NCBI GenBank assembly: GCA_039931065.1 | Contig: JBDTSP010000014.1 | Coordinates: forward strand, 61,483 to 125,482 | DNA from: CADEED01 sp039931065 | Lineage (GTDB): Bacteria > Pseudomonadota > Gammaproteobacteria > Steroidobacterales > Steroidobacteraceae | Direction: 5' to 3' | Length of the DNA: 64,000 nt | In this document: piece after piece, positions 45,225 to 54,838 of the stretch | How the letters are laid out: the number at the start of each line of letters is the position of its first letter | Position numbering within the stretch: the first letter of the stretch is position 1 | Position numbers and translations under genes: made by a program | The notes under the pieces: generated by a model | Seen by the model: only the letters and a program-made list of their open reading frames with translations | The model's database searches: none | What the model was told of the DNA's origin: nothing

Positions 45225-48200
45225 TTACTGGTGCTCCCAGAATGAACGTACGGCGCTGCCAAACTTCACGCAGCGTTTGAGAATCTGCGCGCCGACCTGG
45301 CAGATGCCCATGCCGCTCGGATCGGTAGGATTGCTCAGGATGGTAACAGCCGGCGCTATACCCTTCTGCGACAGGTCGGTGTACCGGTCGCCAGTAGTCA
45401 GCGCGCCCGTGCCCGTATCGCTCCAGCGCACGAACGGCCTCGCGTTGGTCGCGTATATCGCATATACGCGGTTCAACGAGCGTGCCAGGCAGGGCTGCGC
45501 TGCATCGGCGGCCAGCGGTGTGAAAGTTGTGAAGAAGATCACTCCGTTGGCAGTGACCGATTCCGACAACACCTTCTCTCCTCGGTAGACCGTGCCGTTG
45601 TTCTCGGCGAGGCGGATCTTCCAGCCCAGCGCGGAATCGCCGACCACTGCGTTCGCGTTCGTCGTGACATCCAGGAGATCTGCATCTTTGATCGCCGTGG
45701 CTGCGTTGTACGACGCCTGAGTGAGTGCAGTGAACGGCGAGTAGTCGCGAATTGCGTAGAAGCGATCCTGCGTTTCGTCATTGAGAGGATGACCGCGGTA
45801 TCCGCTGCCAATTGCGATGTTCATGAACGGACGCGAGCCGCGCACTGTGATCGGGGCGACGTCCGGGGCGTAATAAAGCCGGCGATTCTCGGCGCGGCTC
45901 ACGGCGGACGGCGCAATGTTGGCGCCGCCGAGTGAAGCGAACACTCCACCTGTAACCAGCGGCTGCACGCTCGGACGGTTCCAGATGTCGAAGCGCCACA
46001 CCTGGCCGCCCATGTCCGCCGCATACATGCGATCCGCAAAGCCGTCACCGTTGGTATCGAGCACGTTGATGTTCGACGGGAACGAGTGGGTCATCTTCGA
46101 ATTGACCAGCGTGCCGCCGCCGCCAGTGCCCGTGGCACTCCACAGCAGGTCGCCGCTTTCCAGGTCGAGCATGAAAATCGCGTTGCCGATGCTGTCCGCA
46201 GAGTAGTTATAGGCTTCCTGGCCGACGTCGTAGCCGCCGCCGAAAATCACTACCAGCTTCTGCGCATTTTGCGTGCCGCCCGTATTGACCCGGGCGATGA
46301 CCGGAGCCGACCAGGTCTTGCCCAGCTTGCCGAGGCCGGTATCCGTGAAGGTTTTCTTCCAGCGGAATTTCGGCGTGTCTGCGTCGGTGACATCCAGTGA
46401 ATAGATGGTGGAACCGCCACGACCCGTGCCGAAGAACAGGTACACCTTGTCGCCATCGGCGGTTTCGATGGTGCCGTTCTGATTCACGTCGTACTTGAAC
46501 ACCCGCACGTCGCCGTCGAGCGCGTAGTCTCGCACCGCCGTCGGCGGGTCGTCGTACAGCTGCCCGAGTCGCGGCAGGAATTCAGGCGGAATGAACGCCC
46601 AGCGTTCCTTGGTCGGTGTGACCGAGACACTGCCGCTGCCATCTGGATCGCCAAGTATCGGATTCATGTCGAACGCGTGCAGGAAGCCATCGTTGGTGGG
46701 GACATACACAGTCCCCACCGGCGCCGCTTCCGTTCCACCATGAATGACGATCGCAGGACGTGCGTGCATGGGGTCGCCCATGCGGTGATTGGCTTCCTTG
46801 ATGTCGCCATCCTGGTCGTCGTCGAGCAGATCGCGGCCGCGCGCGAAGTCGACGACCAACTGCGCTTCAGCCTTGTCGGCGGCGCCGACCATGGTCGGCG
46901 TCAACTTGTCGGCTACGACGTTCGCCACTGTCACCGCGTTGTCGGCGGCTGTCAGGTTGGTGGAAGTTCCGAGATAGGTGTAGAGGTTGCGCTTGTCAGG
47001 ATCATCGTTCAGCGAATGGGCTGCGCCGCCCTTCGATGCCGCGGGTCCATCGACGACGCCATCCGAGTTCACCGCCTGGGATCCCTTGGCAAAGAAGCCC
47101 GTACCGTCGACCGCCGAAGTCGCGCCACTCGGCCCATAAATGTCGTTCTTGTAGATGCGATATTTCTTGAGGTTGCCATTCCAGTGGAGGAGCTTGGACG
47201 GCGCAAATACCGACACGAACAATTCGTTGAGATTCTGCGAACGGTTGAAGGCGTTGACCGAGACCGTGGGCGCGACAAAGGTGGTGTCCGCTTCGTCTTG
47301 CACCAGGCCGAAAATTTCCTCGAGTGTCGCCGCGAGGCCGCCCGCATCAGTCTGCGTGTACGCCTTGCCACCGCCGGCAGTTGCTACCTTGTCGAGGAAG
47401 GCGGCGCTCTTCGCGATGTCATCGCCGAAGCCGATGAAGTAGGTGACAACCTTCTGTGCGCCAGTGACATCCGAGCGCAGGTCGGTGTTGTGCATGTAGC
47501 CCGTGAGGGTTTCCAGGCAGCGCCCCGAAGTCGGGAAAGACGGATCCGGATCGTCAATGGCCGCGGGGCACTTCGCGCCGGCCAGAGCTTCGATCGCCGT
47601 ATCGGCCGAATTGTCTTGGGTTGGCAGACCGTCGGTCAGGTAAACGATGTATGTGTTCTGGCAGCTGAAATCCATCGGGCTGTCGTAGGTATCACTTGCA
47701 AGCGTTCCGCCCACGCGCGACTCAGCGACGCTGGGGCTGAGGATTCCGCCGGCTCTCGATGCGTTGCCGTACGCGACCTTCTTGCCCGAGAGGTACTGGT
47801 TCGCTTCGAACATCGTCTCAGCCAGCGGCGTGTAGCCGTCCGCCAGGTACGTGTCCAATTCGGTCTTCATGGCCGTGCGCGAGCTCGCGGTGAGTTCGCT
47901 GACCGGGTAACGCACCATGCCGCCTTCGGCAGTCGTGCTATAGCGCATGAGGCCCAGATTTACACCGTCGAGGTTATCGATCATTGTCTTGGCCACGTCA
48001 CGAACCACGTCGAGGCGCGTTTTGCTGACGCCGCTGCCAAGACCGTAATACCAGTTGGCGTAGTTAGAGCTGTAGAGCGAAAGGCGCTGCTTGGTGCTCC
48101 AGTCGACGACCTGGCTGGAACCGGAATTGCCCCAGCGGTTCGAATCGGAGGTGCCGGTGCCGTTGCGGGCGCGCTTGTTCTCTCCGCCCGGTGTGTCGGT

Positions 48201-48677
48201 ACCTTTCAGGTCGCCATGAACGTCGTAGTCGCTCTGGCATTCGAGCTTCCAGTCCTGCCCGCCGACCGCATTGCTCCAGTAGGTGGGGCTCGTGCTCTTG
48301 TTGAGCATCTGAGTGCGTCCGCGCCACCAGCCGCCGGTCGCCATGCCCTTCGATGCAGCACGGCAACGATTGTTGTCGGTCGACACCCACTGGTTGCTCT
48401 TGCAATCCGGAGGCACGCTCGAGTCCGCGGTCTGCCAGTAGATGCGATCCTTGGGGCAGATCCCGGCACCGGTGTAGTCCGCCGTTTCGTCGTAGACGTT
48501 AACCTTGGTGTCCATCGAGCCCGAGGTGTCGACGATGAACAATACGTTTGGACGCACGCCGGTCGCGAGGAACGCGGTGTTGGTAAAGACTTCGGAATCG
48601 TCGGCCTGCGCCGGAGCGCCGGCCAACAGCGCTGCGCAGCCGAGGAGGGTTGAAAGAATTCTGGCGAAACGGTTCAT
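45225..48677 (-). CDS. pilY1: Type IV pilus tip adhesin/biogenesis factor PilY1
   Basis: A 1,150-residue secreted protein that works with the minor pilins to start pilus assembly and to mediate adhesion and surface sensing. A signal peptide (ends APAQA) precedes a von Willebrand A domain with MIDAS DxSxS at Asp50-Ser52-Ser54. The C-terminal half is the PilY1 beta-propeller, with a calcium-loop-like DVNQNGTIETADGD near residue 730 next to FFGTGRGG. Length agrees with P. aeruginosa PilY1 (about 1,160). A GGAACCCGCC stretch precedes the ATG. It lies in the expected operon, between the small CxxC protein and pilE. Confidence 0.95.
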   Translation of the reverse strand: MNRFARILSTLLGCAALLAGAPAQADDSEVFTNTAFLATGVRPNVLFIVDTSGSMDTKVNVYDETADYTGAGICPKDRIYWQTADSSVPPDCKSNQWVSTDNNRCRAASKGMATGGWWRGRTQMLNKSTSPTYWSNAVGGQDWKLECQSDYDVHGDLKGTDTPGGENKRARNGTGTSDSNRWGNSGSSQVVDWSTKQRLSLYSSNYANWYYGLGSGVSKTRLDVVRDVAKTMIDNLDGVNLGLMRYSTTAEGGMVRYPVSELTASSRTAMKTELDTYLADGYTPLAETMFEANQYLSGKKVAYGNASRAGGILSPSVAESRVGGTLASDTYDSPMDFSCQNTYIVYLTDGLPTQDNSADTAIEALAGAKCPAAIDDPDPSFPTSGRCLETLTGYMHNTDLRSDVTGAQKVVTYFIGFGDDIAKSAAFLDKVATAGGGKAYTQTDAGGLAATLEEIFGLVQDEADTTFVAPTVSVNAFNRSQNLNELFVSVFAPSKLLHWNGNLKKYRIYKNDIYGPSGATSAVDGTGFFAKGSQAVNSDGVVDGPAASKGGAAHSLNDDPDKRNLYTYLGTSTNLTAADNAVTVANVVADKLTPTMVGAADKAEAQLVVDFARGRDLLDDDQDGDIKEANHRMGDPMHARPAIVIHGGTEAAPVGTVYVPTNDGFLHAFDMNPILGDPDGSGSVSVTPTKERWAFIPPEFLPRLGQLYDDPPTAVRDYALDGDVRVFKYDVNQNGTIETADGDKVYLFFGTGRGGSTIYSLDVTDADTPKFRWKKTFTDTGLGKLGKTWSAPVIARVNTGGTQNAQKLVVIFGGGYDVGQEAYNYSADSIGNAIFMLDLESGDLLWSATGTGGGGTLVNSKMTHSFPSNINVLDTNGDGFADRMYAADMGGQVWRFDIWNRPSVQPLVTGGVFASLGGANIAPSAVSRAENRRLYYAPDVAPITVRGSRPFMNIAIGSGYRGHPLNDETQDRFYAIRDYSPFTALTQASYNAATAIKDADLLDVTTNANAVVGDSALGWKIRLAENNGTVYRGEKVLSESVTANGVIFFTTFTPLAADAAQPCLARSLNRVYAIYATNARPFVRWSDTGTGALTTGDRYTDLSQKGIAPAVTILSNPTDPSGMGICQVGAQILKRCVKFGSAVRSFWEHQ

Positions 48678-48692
48678 GGCGGGTTCCTCTGA

Positions 48693-49040
48693 CTACTTCA
48701 CGTCGGGCGGTGAAGCGCGCATGCGCGACACGACCTGCTGGTTGGCCGGGCTGACCACCAACACGTTTGATTTCGGGTTTGCGCTCAGAAAGCGTTTGAA
48801 ATCCACGAAGCTCACTTCCTGGGTGCCGATGTAGAACTGCGCGCTGTTGCTCAGCGTGAGCGTGACCAGCTTGCATGCCGTGCAGCCCTGAATCGACAGG
48901 ACACCGTTGAGCGCCGACGGCAGGGTCAGCATCGAGGCGGACGCTTCGCGGCCGTCTTCGAGCACGGCTTTAGTACGGGCCTGCGCGCCGAACGAGCTCA
49001 GCAGCAGCAGGGCGGTGGCAATGATGGTGATGTGTTTCAT
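48693..49040 (-). CDS. Small exported CxxC protein in the pilin operon (unknown function)
   Basis: A 115-residue protein I do not recognise. It begins with a clear signal peptide (MKHITIIATALLLLSSFGAQA) and contains a CTAC (CxxC) motif in the middle (IQGCTACKLVTL). The rest is mixed beta/alpha with no known motif. The ATG at 49040 has a good GGGAG site; the frame is open upstream to 49370 but as a shadow of pilX. In P. aeruginosa pilY2 encodes a protein of similar size but lies after pilY1, whereas this gene lies between pilX and pilY1, so I do not call it pilY2. A periplasmic role in pilin or PilY1 folding is possible. Confidence 0.75.
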   Translation of the reverse strand: MKHITIIATALLLLSSFGAQARTKAVLEDGREASASMLTLPSALNGVLSIQGCTACKLVTLTLSNSAQFYIGTQEVSFVDFKRFLSANPKSNVLVVSPANQQVVSRMRASPPDVK

Positions 49041-49066
49041 GTGTGTTCTCCCTCGGGCCGTGCGAC

Positions 49067-49603
49067 TCACAGGCCGCTCGCGACCGGCACGTAACAATCC
49101 TTCGTGTAATCGCTGAAAGTGTCCTGGTTGCCTCCCTGATTGACCAGGTAGGTTCCCTGCTGATGTTTGACGCTCGCATTGCGAGCCGAGATGCCTTTCG
49201 TCTCGATGAAATAGTGAAGGCTCTTGAAGCTGCTGCTGTACCCGTCGGTGAGCGAACCTGCGTCGATGTATGAAATCCGGCTGGTGTATTTGTCCGTGGG
49301 TGCTCCCGTTGCCGAATTGAGCGGGGAACCGTCGACGACCGTTACCGGCGTGACTTTCACTGCGTTGCATTTCGTGCCGACATGAAAGATGTCGTTCTCG
49401 GTGGGCGTCTCTGACATTGCGTATTCGACCGCGGTTTCTGCGGCCTGAAAGGCGCGCAGCCGCGTCTGTTCACTGGTGGCGCTGGCGAGTTCGGAATTGG
49501 AAATGTTCATTCCGACGACTGCCAGCAGTGTGATCACGGTCAGCAGGATCATGCCGATCACGAGTGCGGCACCGCTCTGGGCCGAATGTTTGTGTTTGCT
49601 CAT
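49067..49603 (-). CDS. pilX: Minor pilin assembly protein PilX
   Basis: A 178-residue protein of the PilX/GspK-like type: a short basic leader, QSGAALVIGMILLTVITLLAVVGMNIS as the hydrophobic pilin helix, then a conserved AFQAAETAVEYA segment. The cleavage site G/AALVIGM lacks the usual Phe/Met at position 1 of mature pilin, which is common in PilX. Two cysteines in the head may form a disulfide. It lies three bases after pilW and before the CxxC gene. It should act in the priming complex of type IV pili together with PilV, PilW, FimT and PilY1. Confidence 0.88.
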   Translation of the reverse strand: MSKHKHSAQSGAALVIGMILLTVITLLAVVGMNISNSELASATSEQTRLRAFQAAETAVEYAMSETPTENDIFHVGTKCNAVKVTPVTVVDGSPLNSATGAPTDKYTSRISYIDAGSLTDGYSSSFKSLHYFIETKGISARNASVKHQQGTYLVNQGGNQDTFSDYTKDCYVPVASGL

Positions 49604-49605
49604 AT

Positions 49606-50655
49606 TCAGCTCTTGGTGAATGCGCGCGAGTTGCGCAGGAAGATCGTTCGCGACATGAGGACTCGACGGTATTGATCGTTAGGCGTGAAAGTGACGCCGG
49701 CGTAGCTGTAAGTACGCGAGTCCTTGAAGCCCTGTTCGGCGTCTTCGGCACGCACGCGCACCCAGAACCGGACGGATACGATCTGACCGGATTTCGCATA
49801 AGCATTGTCCGGTGCGACGTACATTCTCGAATCGCCGTTCACCGTATCGGCCATGCCATCCGCGGCCGCGTCGTCGGGAGTTCCATCGCCGTTGTCGTCC
49901 TTGCCTGGATCGACGCCAAATTCCACCTGGATATCCTCGACGCCACGAATGACTTCCTGGTCCATCCAGACTGGCTGGGTTCCATCGGTGCTGAGCTGCT
50001 TGAGCCGGAGCGCCGGCAAGCCCGTACGCGTGTCTGAATTTGCGGCGATGTAGAACGCCTGGAAAACCATATCGCGGACTTCGGTGTAGCCGGCCTTTAT
50101 GGGACCCGGCGCCGTGTTGCTCATGAAGAACCGCTGATCGAACGAAACCAGGCGACTCGTATACAACTGAAACTTCGACGCGCTGGCCGCGACACTCGTC
50201 AAACCGCTGCGGCGAATCATCAATACATCGGTATTGGGAGACTTGCCGCCTCCGAGTGCCGCACACGCCATGCTCCACACGCCATTGTCCGCCTGAATGG
50301 TCTGCGCGACGTCGAGCACATAGTTCACACCGCAGGAGTCGAGTACCGCGGGCGGGCTGACGGTGGGCTTACCGACCCGCATGTCACTTGCAAACTTGTC
50401 GACGCCAGCCAGCGTGTAGCGAGCGCCAGCCGGGTTGTTGGAGAAGCCGAACAAGCCGGCCAGCTGAATCTCCGGTTCGATGACCGAGATGACGTAGCGG
50501 GCGGTTTCCTGAAGGCGCGCGCTTTGTTCGTTTATCGTGAAAGTCTTGCGGGTCTGAGTCTGCAACGTCACCGCGCCGATGATCAGGAAACCACCGATGG
50601 CCAGAGCCACCAGCAATTCAATGAGGCTGAGACCGCGTTGTTTGAGATTTTTCAC
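49606..50655 (-). CDS. pilW: Minor pilin assembly protein PilW
   Basis: A 349-residue PilW-family protein. A short leader and prepilin site (RG/LSLIELLVALAIGGFLIIG) precede a large globular domain, and the conserved LQETARYVISVIEPEIQLAG follows the first helix. Length fits the family. The GTG at 50655 overlaps the pilV TGA as GTGA, so translation is probably coupled. It forms part of the pilus priming complex in the inner membrane before incorporation at the tip. Confidence 0.9.
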   Translation of the reverse strand: MKNLKQRGLSLIELLVALAIGGFLIIGAVTLQTQTRKTFTINEQSARLQETARYVISVIEPEIQLAGLFGFSNNPAGARYTLAGVDKFASDMRVGKPTVSPPAVLDSCGVNYVLDVAQTIQADNGVWSMACAALGGGKSPNTDVLMIRRSGLTSVAASASKFQLYTSRLVSFDQRFFMSNTAPGPIKAGYTEVRDMVFQAFYIAANSDTRTGLPALRLKQLSTDGTQPVWMDQEVIRGVEDIQVEFGVDPGKDDNGDGTPDDAAADGMADTVNGDSRMYVAPDNAYAKSGQIVSVRFWVRVRAEDAEQGFKDSRTYSYAGVTFTPNDQYRRVLMSRTIFLRNSRAFTKS

Positions 50656-51143
50656 GTCGTCTGTACCTCAAGAACCAGCTGATAACTGGCATCGACGTCA
50701 GAACCGGCTTCGCGCCAGGTGACGACGATCGTGTAGCGGTCGGGGCGTCCGGCCGGGTTATCCAGGAATGTCACGGCGCCAGTCGCACCGGCGGGCAGAG
50801 CCGCCTTCACGGCATTGGACCAGACGAACAGATCATTCTCGGCGACGAGAACGGGAGTGCAGGCGCTTGGCGTCGTGCAGGCGTGCGACACACCGGTCCC
50901 GCCGGCTGCCATGTTGTATGCGACGAGCGCCTCGCGGTTGGCGCGAATCCGGTCGCTGAGATCCGACGCCAGATTCACGGCTTGGACGCGCAGACTGGCT
51001 GAACGACCTGCCTTGAGGCTCGACATATAGAGCCCGGCGATGCCAAGCATGCCGACGCTGATCACGACGAGCGCGACCAGTGATTCAACCATCGATATAC
51101 CGGCTGCGCGACGATGAATGTGTTTGGGTACTTGTGTGTTCAT
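50652..51143 (-). CDS. pilV: Minor pilin PilV
   Basis: A 163-residue type IV minor pilin with the site AAG/ISMVESLVALVVISVGMLG, containing Glu5 of the mature form, followed by the family region NLASDLSDRIRANREA. Two closely spaced cysteines lie in the middle (HACTTPSACTP). The ATG overlaps the fimT TGA (ATGA) and the stop overlaps the pilW start, so it is locked between its neighbours in translation. Confidence 0.9.
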   Translation of the reverse strand: MNTQVPKHIHRRAAGISMVESLVALVVISVGMLGIAGLYMSSLKAGRSASLRVQAVNLASDLSDRIRANREALVAYNMAAGGTGVSHACTTPSACTPVLVAENDLFVWSNAVKAALPAGATGAVTFLDNPAGRPDRYTIVVTWREAGSDVDASYQLVLEVQTT

Positions 51144-51739
51144 GGCGGGCAGACCACAGGGTTGGCGGCGACGCCCCAGGTGGCGAGCTCGCTGTACATG
51201 CGGCTCACTGCGGGACGTCCAGTGGGGAGAATTTCAATGCCGCGGGCAAATGAGTCGGTGCCCGTGGGAAACCGCAGCGCATTGCCGCGGTTGTCGCAGA
51301 AGATCGCGTGGCTGGTCGTGGGCTGGCCAGCAACCACCAGCCGAAAACCGTTGGCGGCAAACTTGATGCAGTTCGTGTTGTTCTGCCATTTCACTTCGGA
51401 GTGGATTGAGGCAACGGCGACAACGTCTTCGCCGGCATCACGCTGACAGTTGCTGTTCGTGTCAACGAATGAAATGAATCCATTTGCCCCGCTCGTCACG
51501 CAGGTCGGATTCGTCGCCGAGGGATCCGCCGACGGGCAGACCGCACCGATGTCCTGACGTCGCAACGCTTCGTTGCGGGCAGCCAAGACCACCATCAGAG
51601 AGTCGTTCGCGGCGCCGGTCAGGCGCCCGCCTTTCTGAAAATCTCGTAACGAGGGGACACCGATGCCCAACAACACGCCGGCTAAGGCGAGCGTGATCAT
51701 AAGCTCCATCAGGGTGAATCCACGGCTGCGTCTTTTCAT
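51140..51739 (-). CDS. fimT: Minor pilin FimT/FimU (GspH-type pseudopilin)
   Basis: A 199-residue protein with prepilin site SRG/FTLMELMITLALAGVLLG and a GspH/FimT head (ARNEALRRQD, followed by Cys-containing loops). It is the first gene of the minor pilin operon. I chose the ATG at 51739, which gives the expected six-residue basic leader (MKRRSR); the frame is open to 51820 but the extra residues would make an unusual leader. FimT-like proteins of this type take part in pilus priming, and some bind DNA during uptake; the latter cannot be judged from this sequence. Confidence 0.88.
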   Translation of the reverse strand: MKRRSRGFTLMELMITLALAGVLLGIGVPSLRDFQKGGRLTGAANDSLMVVLAARNEALRRQDIGAVCPSADPSATNPTCVTSGANGFISFVDTNSNCQRDAGEDVVAVASIHSEVKWQNNTNCIKFAANGFRLVVAGQPTTSHAIFCDNRGNALRFPTGTDSFARGIEILPTGRPAVSRMYSELATWGVAANPVVCPP

Positions 51740-51967
51740 GGGTCGCAATGCTGCGGCACCCGCAAGCACCCGTGTGGGCCCACCGACGAGTGGTTTGACG
51801 CGGCCGATGAGTGGTGGCAAAGCGTGAACCAGTTCTCACCGCGGCAGTACATAATCGCCCCGCGGCGCAACGGACGCTGCCCGCCGCGGCGGCGGCGTCC
51901 TTGCATTGGCCTGGGCCCACACCCATATTTCACGCGCGCCCAAGGCGCTTATTAGGGAGTCCCTTAA

Positions 51968-52555
51968 ATGAGTGGTTTGATTCTTCTTGCGGTAATCGTC
52001 GTCGCGATCTGGTTCGTCGTCTCCCTCTACAACCGCCTGGTTGGGGCGCGCAACGGCTACAAGAACGCCTTCGCCCAGATCGACGTGCAGCTCACCCGCC
52101 GCTACGACCTGATCCCGAACCTGGTCGAAACCGTCAAGGGGTACATCAAGCACGAGCGCGAGACGCTCGAGGCCGTGATCCTGGCGCGCAATTCGGCGAT
52201 GAGTGGCTTGAAGGCTGCCGCCGCGAACCCGGGGGATGCCGCCGCGATGACCGCCCTGTCCGGTGCCGAAGGCCAACTGGGTGGCGCGCTTGGCCGCTTG
52301 TTTGCATTGGCCGAGGCCTATCCGGATCTCAAGGCCAACCAGAACATGATGCAGTTGTCGGAGGAACTCACTTCCACCGAAAACAAAGTCGCGTTCGCAC
52401 GCCAGGCCTATAACGACGCCGTCATGAGCTACAACAATCAGCGCGAAATGTTCCCCGGCAGCGTGATCGCGGGCATGTTCAATTTCACGCCGGCGCAGTT
52501 GCTCGAGCTCGCCAAGCCCGAGATGAAAGACGCGCCGAAGGTCAACTTCACCTAA
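51968..52555 (+). CDS. lemA: LemA family protein
   Basis: A 195-residue membrane-anchored protein with one N-terminal membrane helix (LILLAVIVVAIWFVVSLYN) and the family signature of long helices (QIDVQLTRRYDLIPNLVETVKGY and TENKVAFARQAYNDAVMSYN). Its biochemical function is not settled. It is ten bases upstream of an M48 protease gene, a pairing seen in many bacteria, so the two probably act together at the membrane. A TTAGGGAG site precedes the ATG. Confidence 0.93.
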   Translation: MSGLILLAVIVVAIWFVVSLYNRLVGARNGYKNAFAQIDVQLTRRYDLIPNLVETVKGYIKHERETLEAVILARNSAMSGLKAAAANPGDAAAMTALSGAEGQLGGALGRLFALAEAYPDLKANQNMMQLSEELTSTENKVAFARQAYNDAVMSYNNQREMFPGSVIAGMFNFTPAQLLELAKPEMKDAPKVNFT

Positions 52556-52565
52556 CAAACCCGGG

Positions 52566-54503
52566 GTGGATTTCTACGCCCATCAAGAGAACGCGCGACG
52601 GACGACGCGCTGGCTCCTGCTCGCTTTCCTCGTTTCGGTGGCTTTGGTGGTGGCGGCCATCGACGCGGTGGTGGTTGTGTTGTTCGGGTTCACCGAAGCG
52701 GGGTCATCACCCACAGGGGCGGTCGTGGTCTCGACCGTCGTGACGCTGGCCGTCATCTGCGGCGCAAGCCTCTTCAAGACATTGAGTCTGCGTGCGGGTG
52801 GCGGTGTGGTGGCGCGGTCACTCGGCGGCATCCGCATCGATCGCAACACAGGCGATCCGGCGCTGCGGCGCCTGCACAACGTGGTCGAGGAAATGGCGAT
52901 TGCCTCGGGCGTGTCCATGCCGGAGGTGTATGTCCTCGAAAACGAAGACGGCATCAACGCATTCGCGGCCGGCAACTCGCCCGCCGACGCCGCGATCGCG
53001 GTGACCCGCGGCGCCGCGACGCGACTCAAACGCGACGAGTTGCAGGGCGTCGTGGCGCACGAATTCAGCCACATCCTCAATGGTGACATGCGACTCAACC
53101 TGCGCTTGTTAGGCTGGACGTTCGGGTTGCTCGCCATCGCCATCCTCGCGCGCATCGTCTTGCAGAGTTCTCCGCGCAGCGGTGGCCGGAGCCGCAAGGA
53201 TGGCGCCGGTGCGCTGATCCTGGCCGCACTCGCCGTCATGGTGCTGGGTTATATCGGCGTGTTTTTCGGCCGCCTGCTGCAGGCGGCGGTGTCGCGGCAT
53301 CGGGAACGTCTCGCGGATGCTTCGGCGGTGCAGTTCACGCGCGATCCGCAGGGTCTCACCGGTGCGTTGCTCAAGATCGCGGGTCTCGCCGAAGGCTCGC
53401 GCCTGGTGGCGCCAGAGGGCGAGCAGGTCGCGCACATGTTGTTCGCGCCGGGTTTCGCGCGGCTGCTTTCGACTCATCCACCGATCGAGGAACGACTGCA
53501 GCAGCTCAACCCGCAGTTTCGCGCCAGCGAATTGCCCGCGCTTGCGGCGGCCGCGGTGCGCGACGCGGAGCGGCAGCGGGCGGCGGACGCCGCGCTTGCG
53601 CCGCAGCCGACATCGTCCGTGCCCGCAGCCGCGCTCGCGCCGTTCGCGCAATTGGCGGAGACGCGCGTCGACGCACCCGCCGCGCACGACATCGCCGCGC
53701 TCGCCGGCACCATCGGCAGCCGGCAGGTGCGTTACGCCGAAGGCGCACGTATCGCCATTCCCGAAGGCTTGCGCAATTTCGTCGAATCCCCCGATCACGC
53801 GCGCGCGCTCACCATTCTGGTCTTGCTGAGCAAGGTGCCGGAGGTCCTGGCCGAACAACGGCGCGTGCTCGTCGCGGGTTATGGCGAGGAGTTCGCGGCG
53901 CGCGTGTTCGGAATGAATGTGCTGGTTGCGACACTCGCGCCGGCTCTACGGCTGCCGGTCGTCCAGCAGCTGTTTCCCACGCTGCGCCGCCTGTCGCTGA
54001 ACGAGCGCGCGCAATTGCGGGTCACCGTTGCCAAACTTGCGCGCGCCGATGCCCGCATCGACGTATTCGAGTGTTGTCTCACGCTGCTGCTCGCGGCGAG
54101 CCTGGACGATCTCGACGGCGGTACGCAACACGGAAGCGCCTCGCTGCTGCAGGAAAGCCAGGCGGTCACGGTGACCTTCGCGATCCTCGCGGCGCAAGGA
54201 TCGGGCGACGACGCGCAGGCGCGGAGCGCCTACGACGCCGGCATCGCCGCCGTCTTGCCGGAGCAACGTCCCGCCTATCGCGCGGTGGCGGACTGGCCGC
54301 GGCAGCTCGGTTCCGCGCTGAGCCGGCTGGCCAGGTTGCGTCCGTTCGCGAAGCAGGTGCTGATCGAAGGCCTGGTGCGCTGCGTGGCGCACGACCAGAA
54401 GCTCTCGATCGAGGAGAGCGAGCTGTTGCGTACGGTCTGCGCCGTTCTGCATTGCCCGTTGCCGCCCATCGTCGCGCAGGCGAACGACTCTGGCGGTAGT
54501 TAG
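52566..54503 (+). CDS. M48 family membrane metalloprotease (HtpX-like) with long C-terminal extension
   Basis: A 645-residue protein. Two N-terminal membrane segments lead into an M48 zinc protease domain with HEFSH at residues 165-169 and a downstream ERLADASA helix that supplies the third zinc ligand; two further hydrophobic segments lie between them. HtpX itself is about 290 residues; here an extra ~350-residue C-terminal region, rich in Ala/Leu helices, has no motif I recognise. Inferred role: membrane protein quality control with LemA. The GTG at 52566 starts ten bases after lemA. Confidence 0.88.
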   Translation: MDFYAHQENARRTTRWLLLAFLVSVALVVAAIDAVVVVLFGFTEAGSSPTGAVVVSTVVTLAVICGASLFKTLSLRAGGGVVARSLGGIRIDRNTGDPALRRLHNVVEEMAIASGVSMPEVYVLENEDGINAFAAGNSPADAAIAVTRGAATRLKRDELQGVVAHEFSHILNGDMRLNLRLLGWTFGLLAIAILARIVLQSSPRSGGRSRKDGAGALILAALAVMVLGYIGVFFGRLLQAAVSRHRERLADASAVQFTRDPQGLTGALLKIAGLAEGSRLVAPEGEQVAHMLFAPGFARLLSTHPPIEERLQQLNPQFRASELPALAAAAVRDAERQRAADAALAPQPTSSVPAAALAPFAQLAETRVDAPAAHDIAALAGTIGSRQVRYAEGARIAIPEGLRNFVESPDHARALTILVLLSKVPEVLAEQRRVLVAGYGEEFAARVFGMNVLVATLAPALRLPVVQQLFPTLRRLSLNERAQLRVTVAKLARADARIDVFECCLTLLLAASLDDLDGGTQHGSASLLQESQAVTVTFAILAAQGSGDDAQARSAYDAGIAAVLPEQRPAYRAVADWPRQLGSALSRLARLRPFAKQVLIEGLVRCVAHDQKLSIEESELLRTVCAVLHCPLPPIVAQANDSGGS

Positions 54504-54507
54504 TGAA

Positions 54508-54699
54508 TCAGCCGCAGCGGAACAGCCGCAGGCCCTGATCCCGGATCACGATGGTGCGGAACGCGCGTGTTCTGCGCGGCCGCAGCGGCATTCCCGTCTT
54601 CTCCGGCACTCGGGTTGGCAGGATCTCGTGCTGCTCAAGAGGCGGTTCCGGCTGATCCTCGGCCGGTTCCAGCCGCAGCGCGACATTTGAAGCATTCAT
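54508..54699 (-). CDS. Small hypothetical protein
   Basis: A 63-residue Pro/Arg-rich frame starting at the ATG at 54699, preceded by AAGGAA at good spacing. The sequence (NASNVALRLEPAEDQPEPP onwards) has no recognisable domain, signal or membrane segment and ends RLFRCG. It converges on the M48 gene with four bases between stops. The ribosome site and normal codon use favour a real gene, but it could be spurious. Confidence 0.45.
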   Translation of the reverse strand: MNASNVALRLEPAEDQPEPPLEQHEILPTRVPEKTGMPLRPRRTRAFRTIVIRDQGLRLFRCG

Positions 54700-54838
54700 G
54701 ACGATTCCTTGCGTGACGAACGCCAAGCGATGCGTTCGACGCGCAAGTTACCGGCCGGATCTTGCGATCGGGTTAAGCCGTGACTACGGGGAAGTTAAAT
54801 CCGCCCGCCACTGTAGTTAGGCGGCGACAACGCGGAAA

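Noticed and set aside
46677..48653. A 658-residue plus-strand frame opposite pilY1.
   Set aside because: pilY1 is unmistakable on the minus strand; the antisense frame shows no motif and arises from GC-rich third positions.
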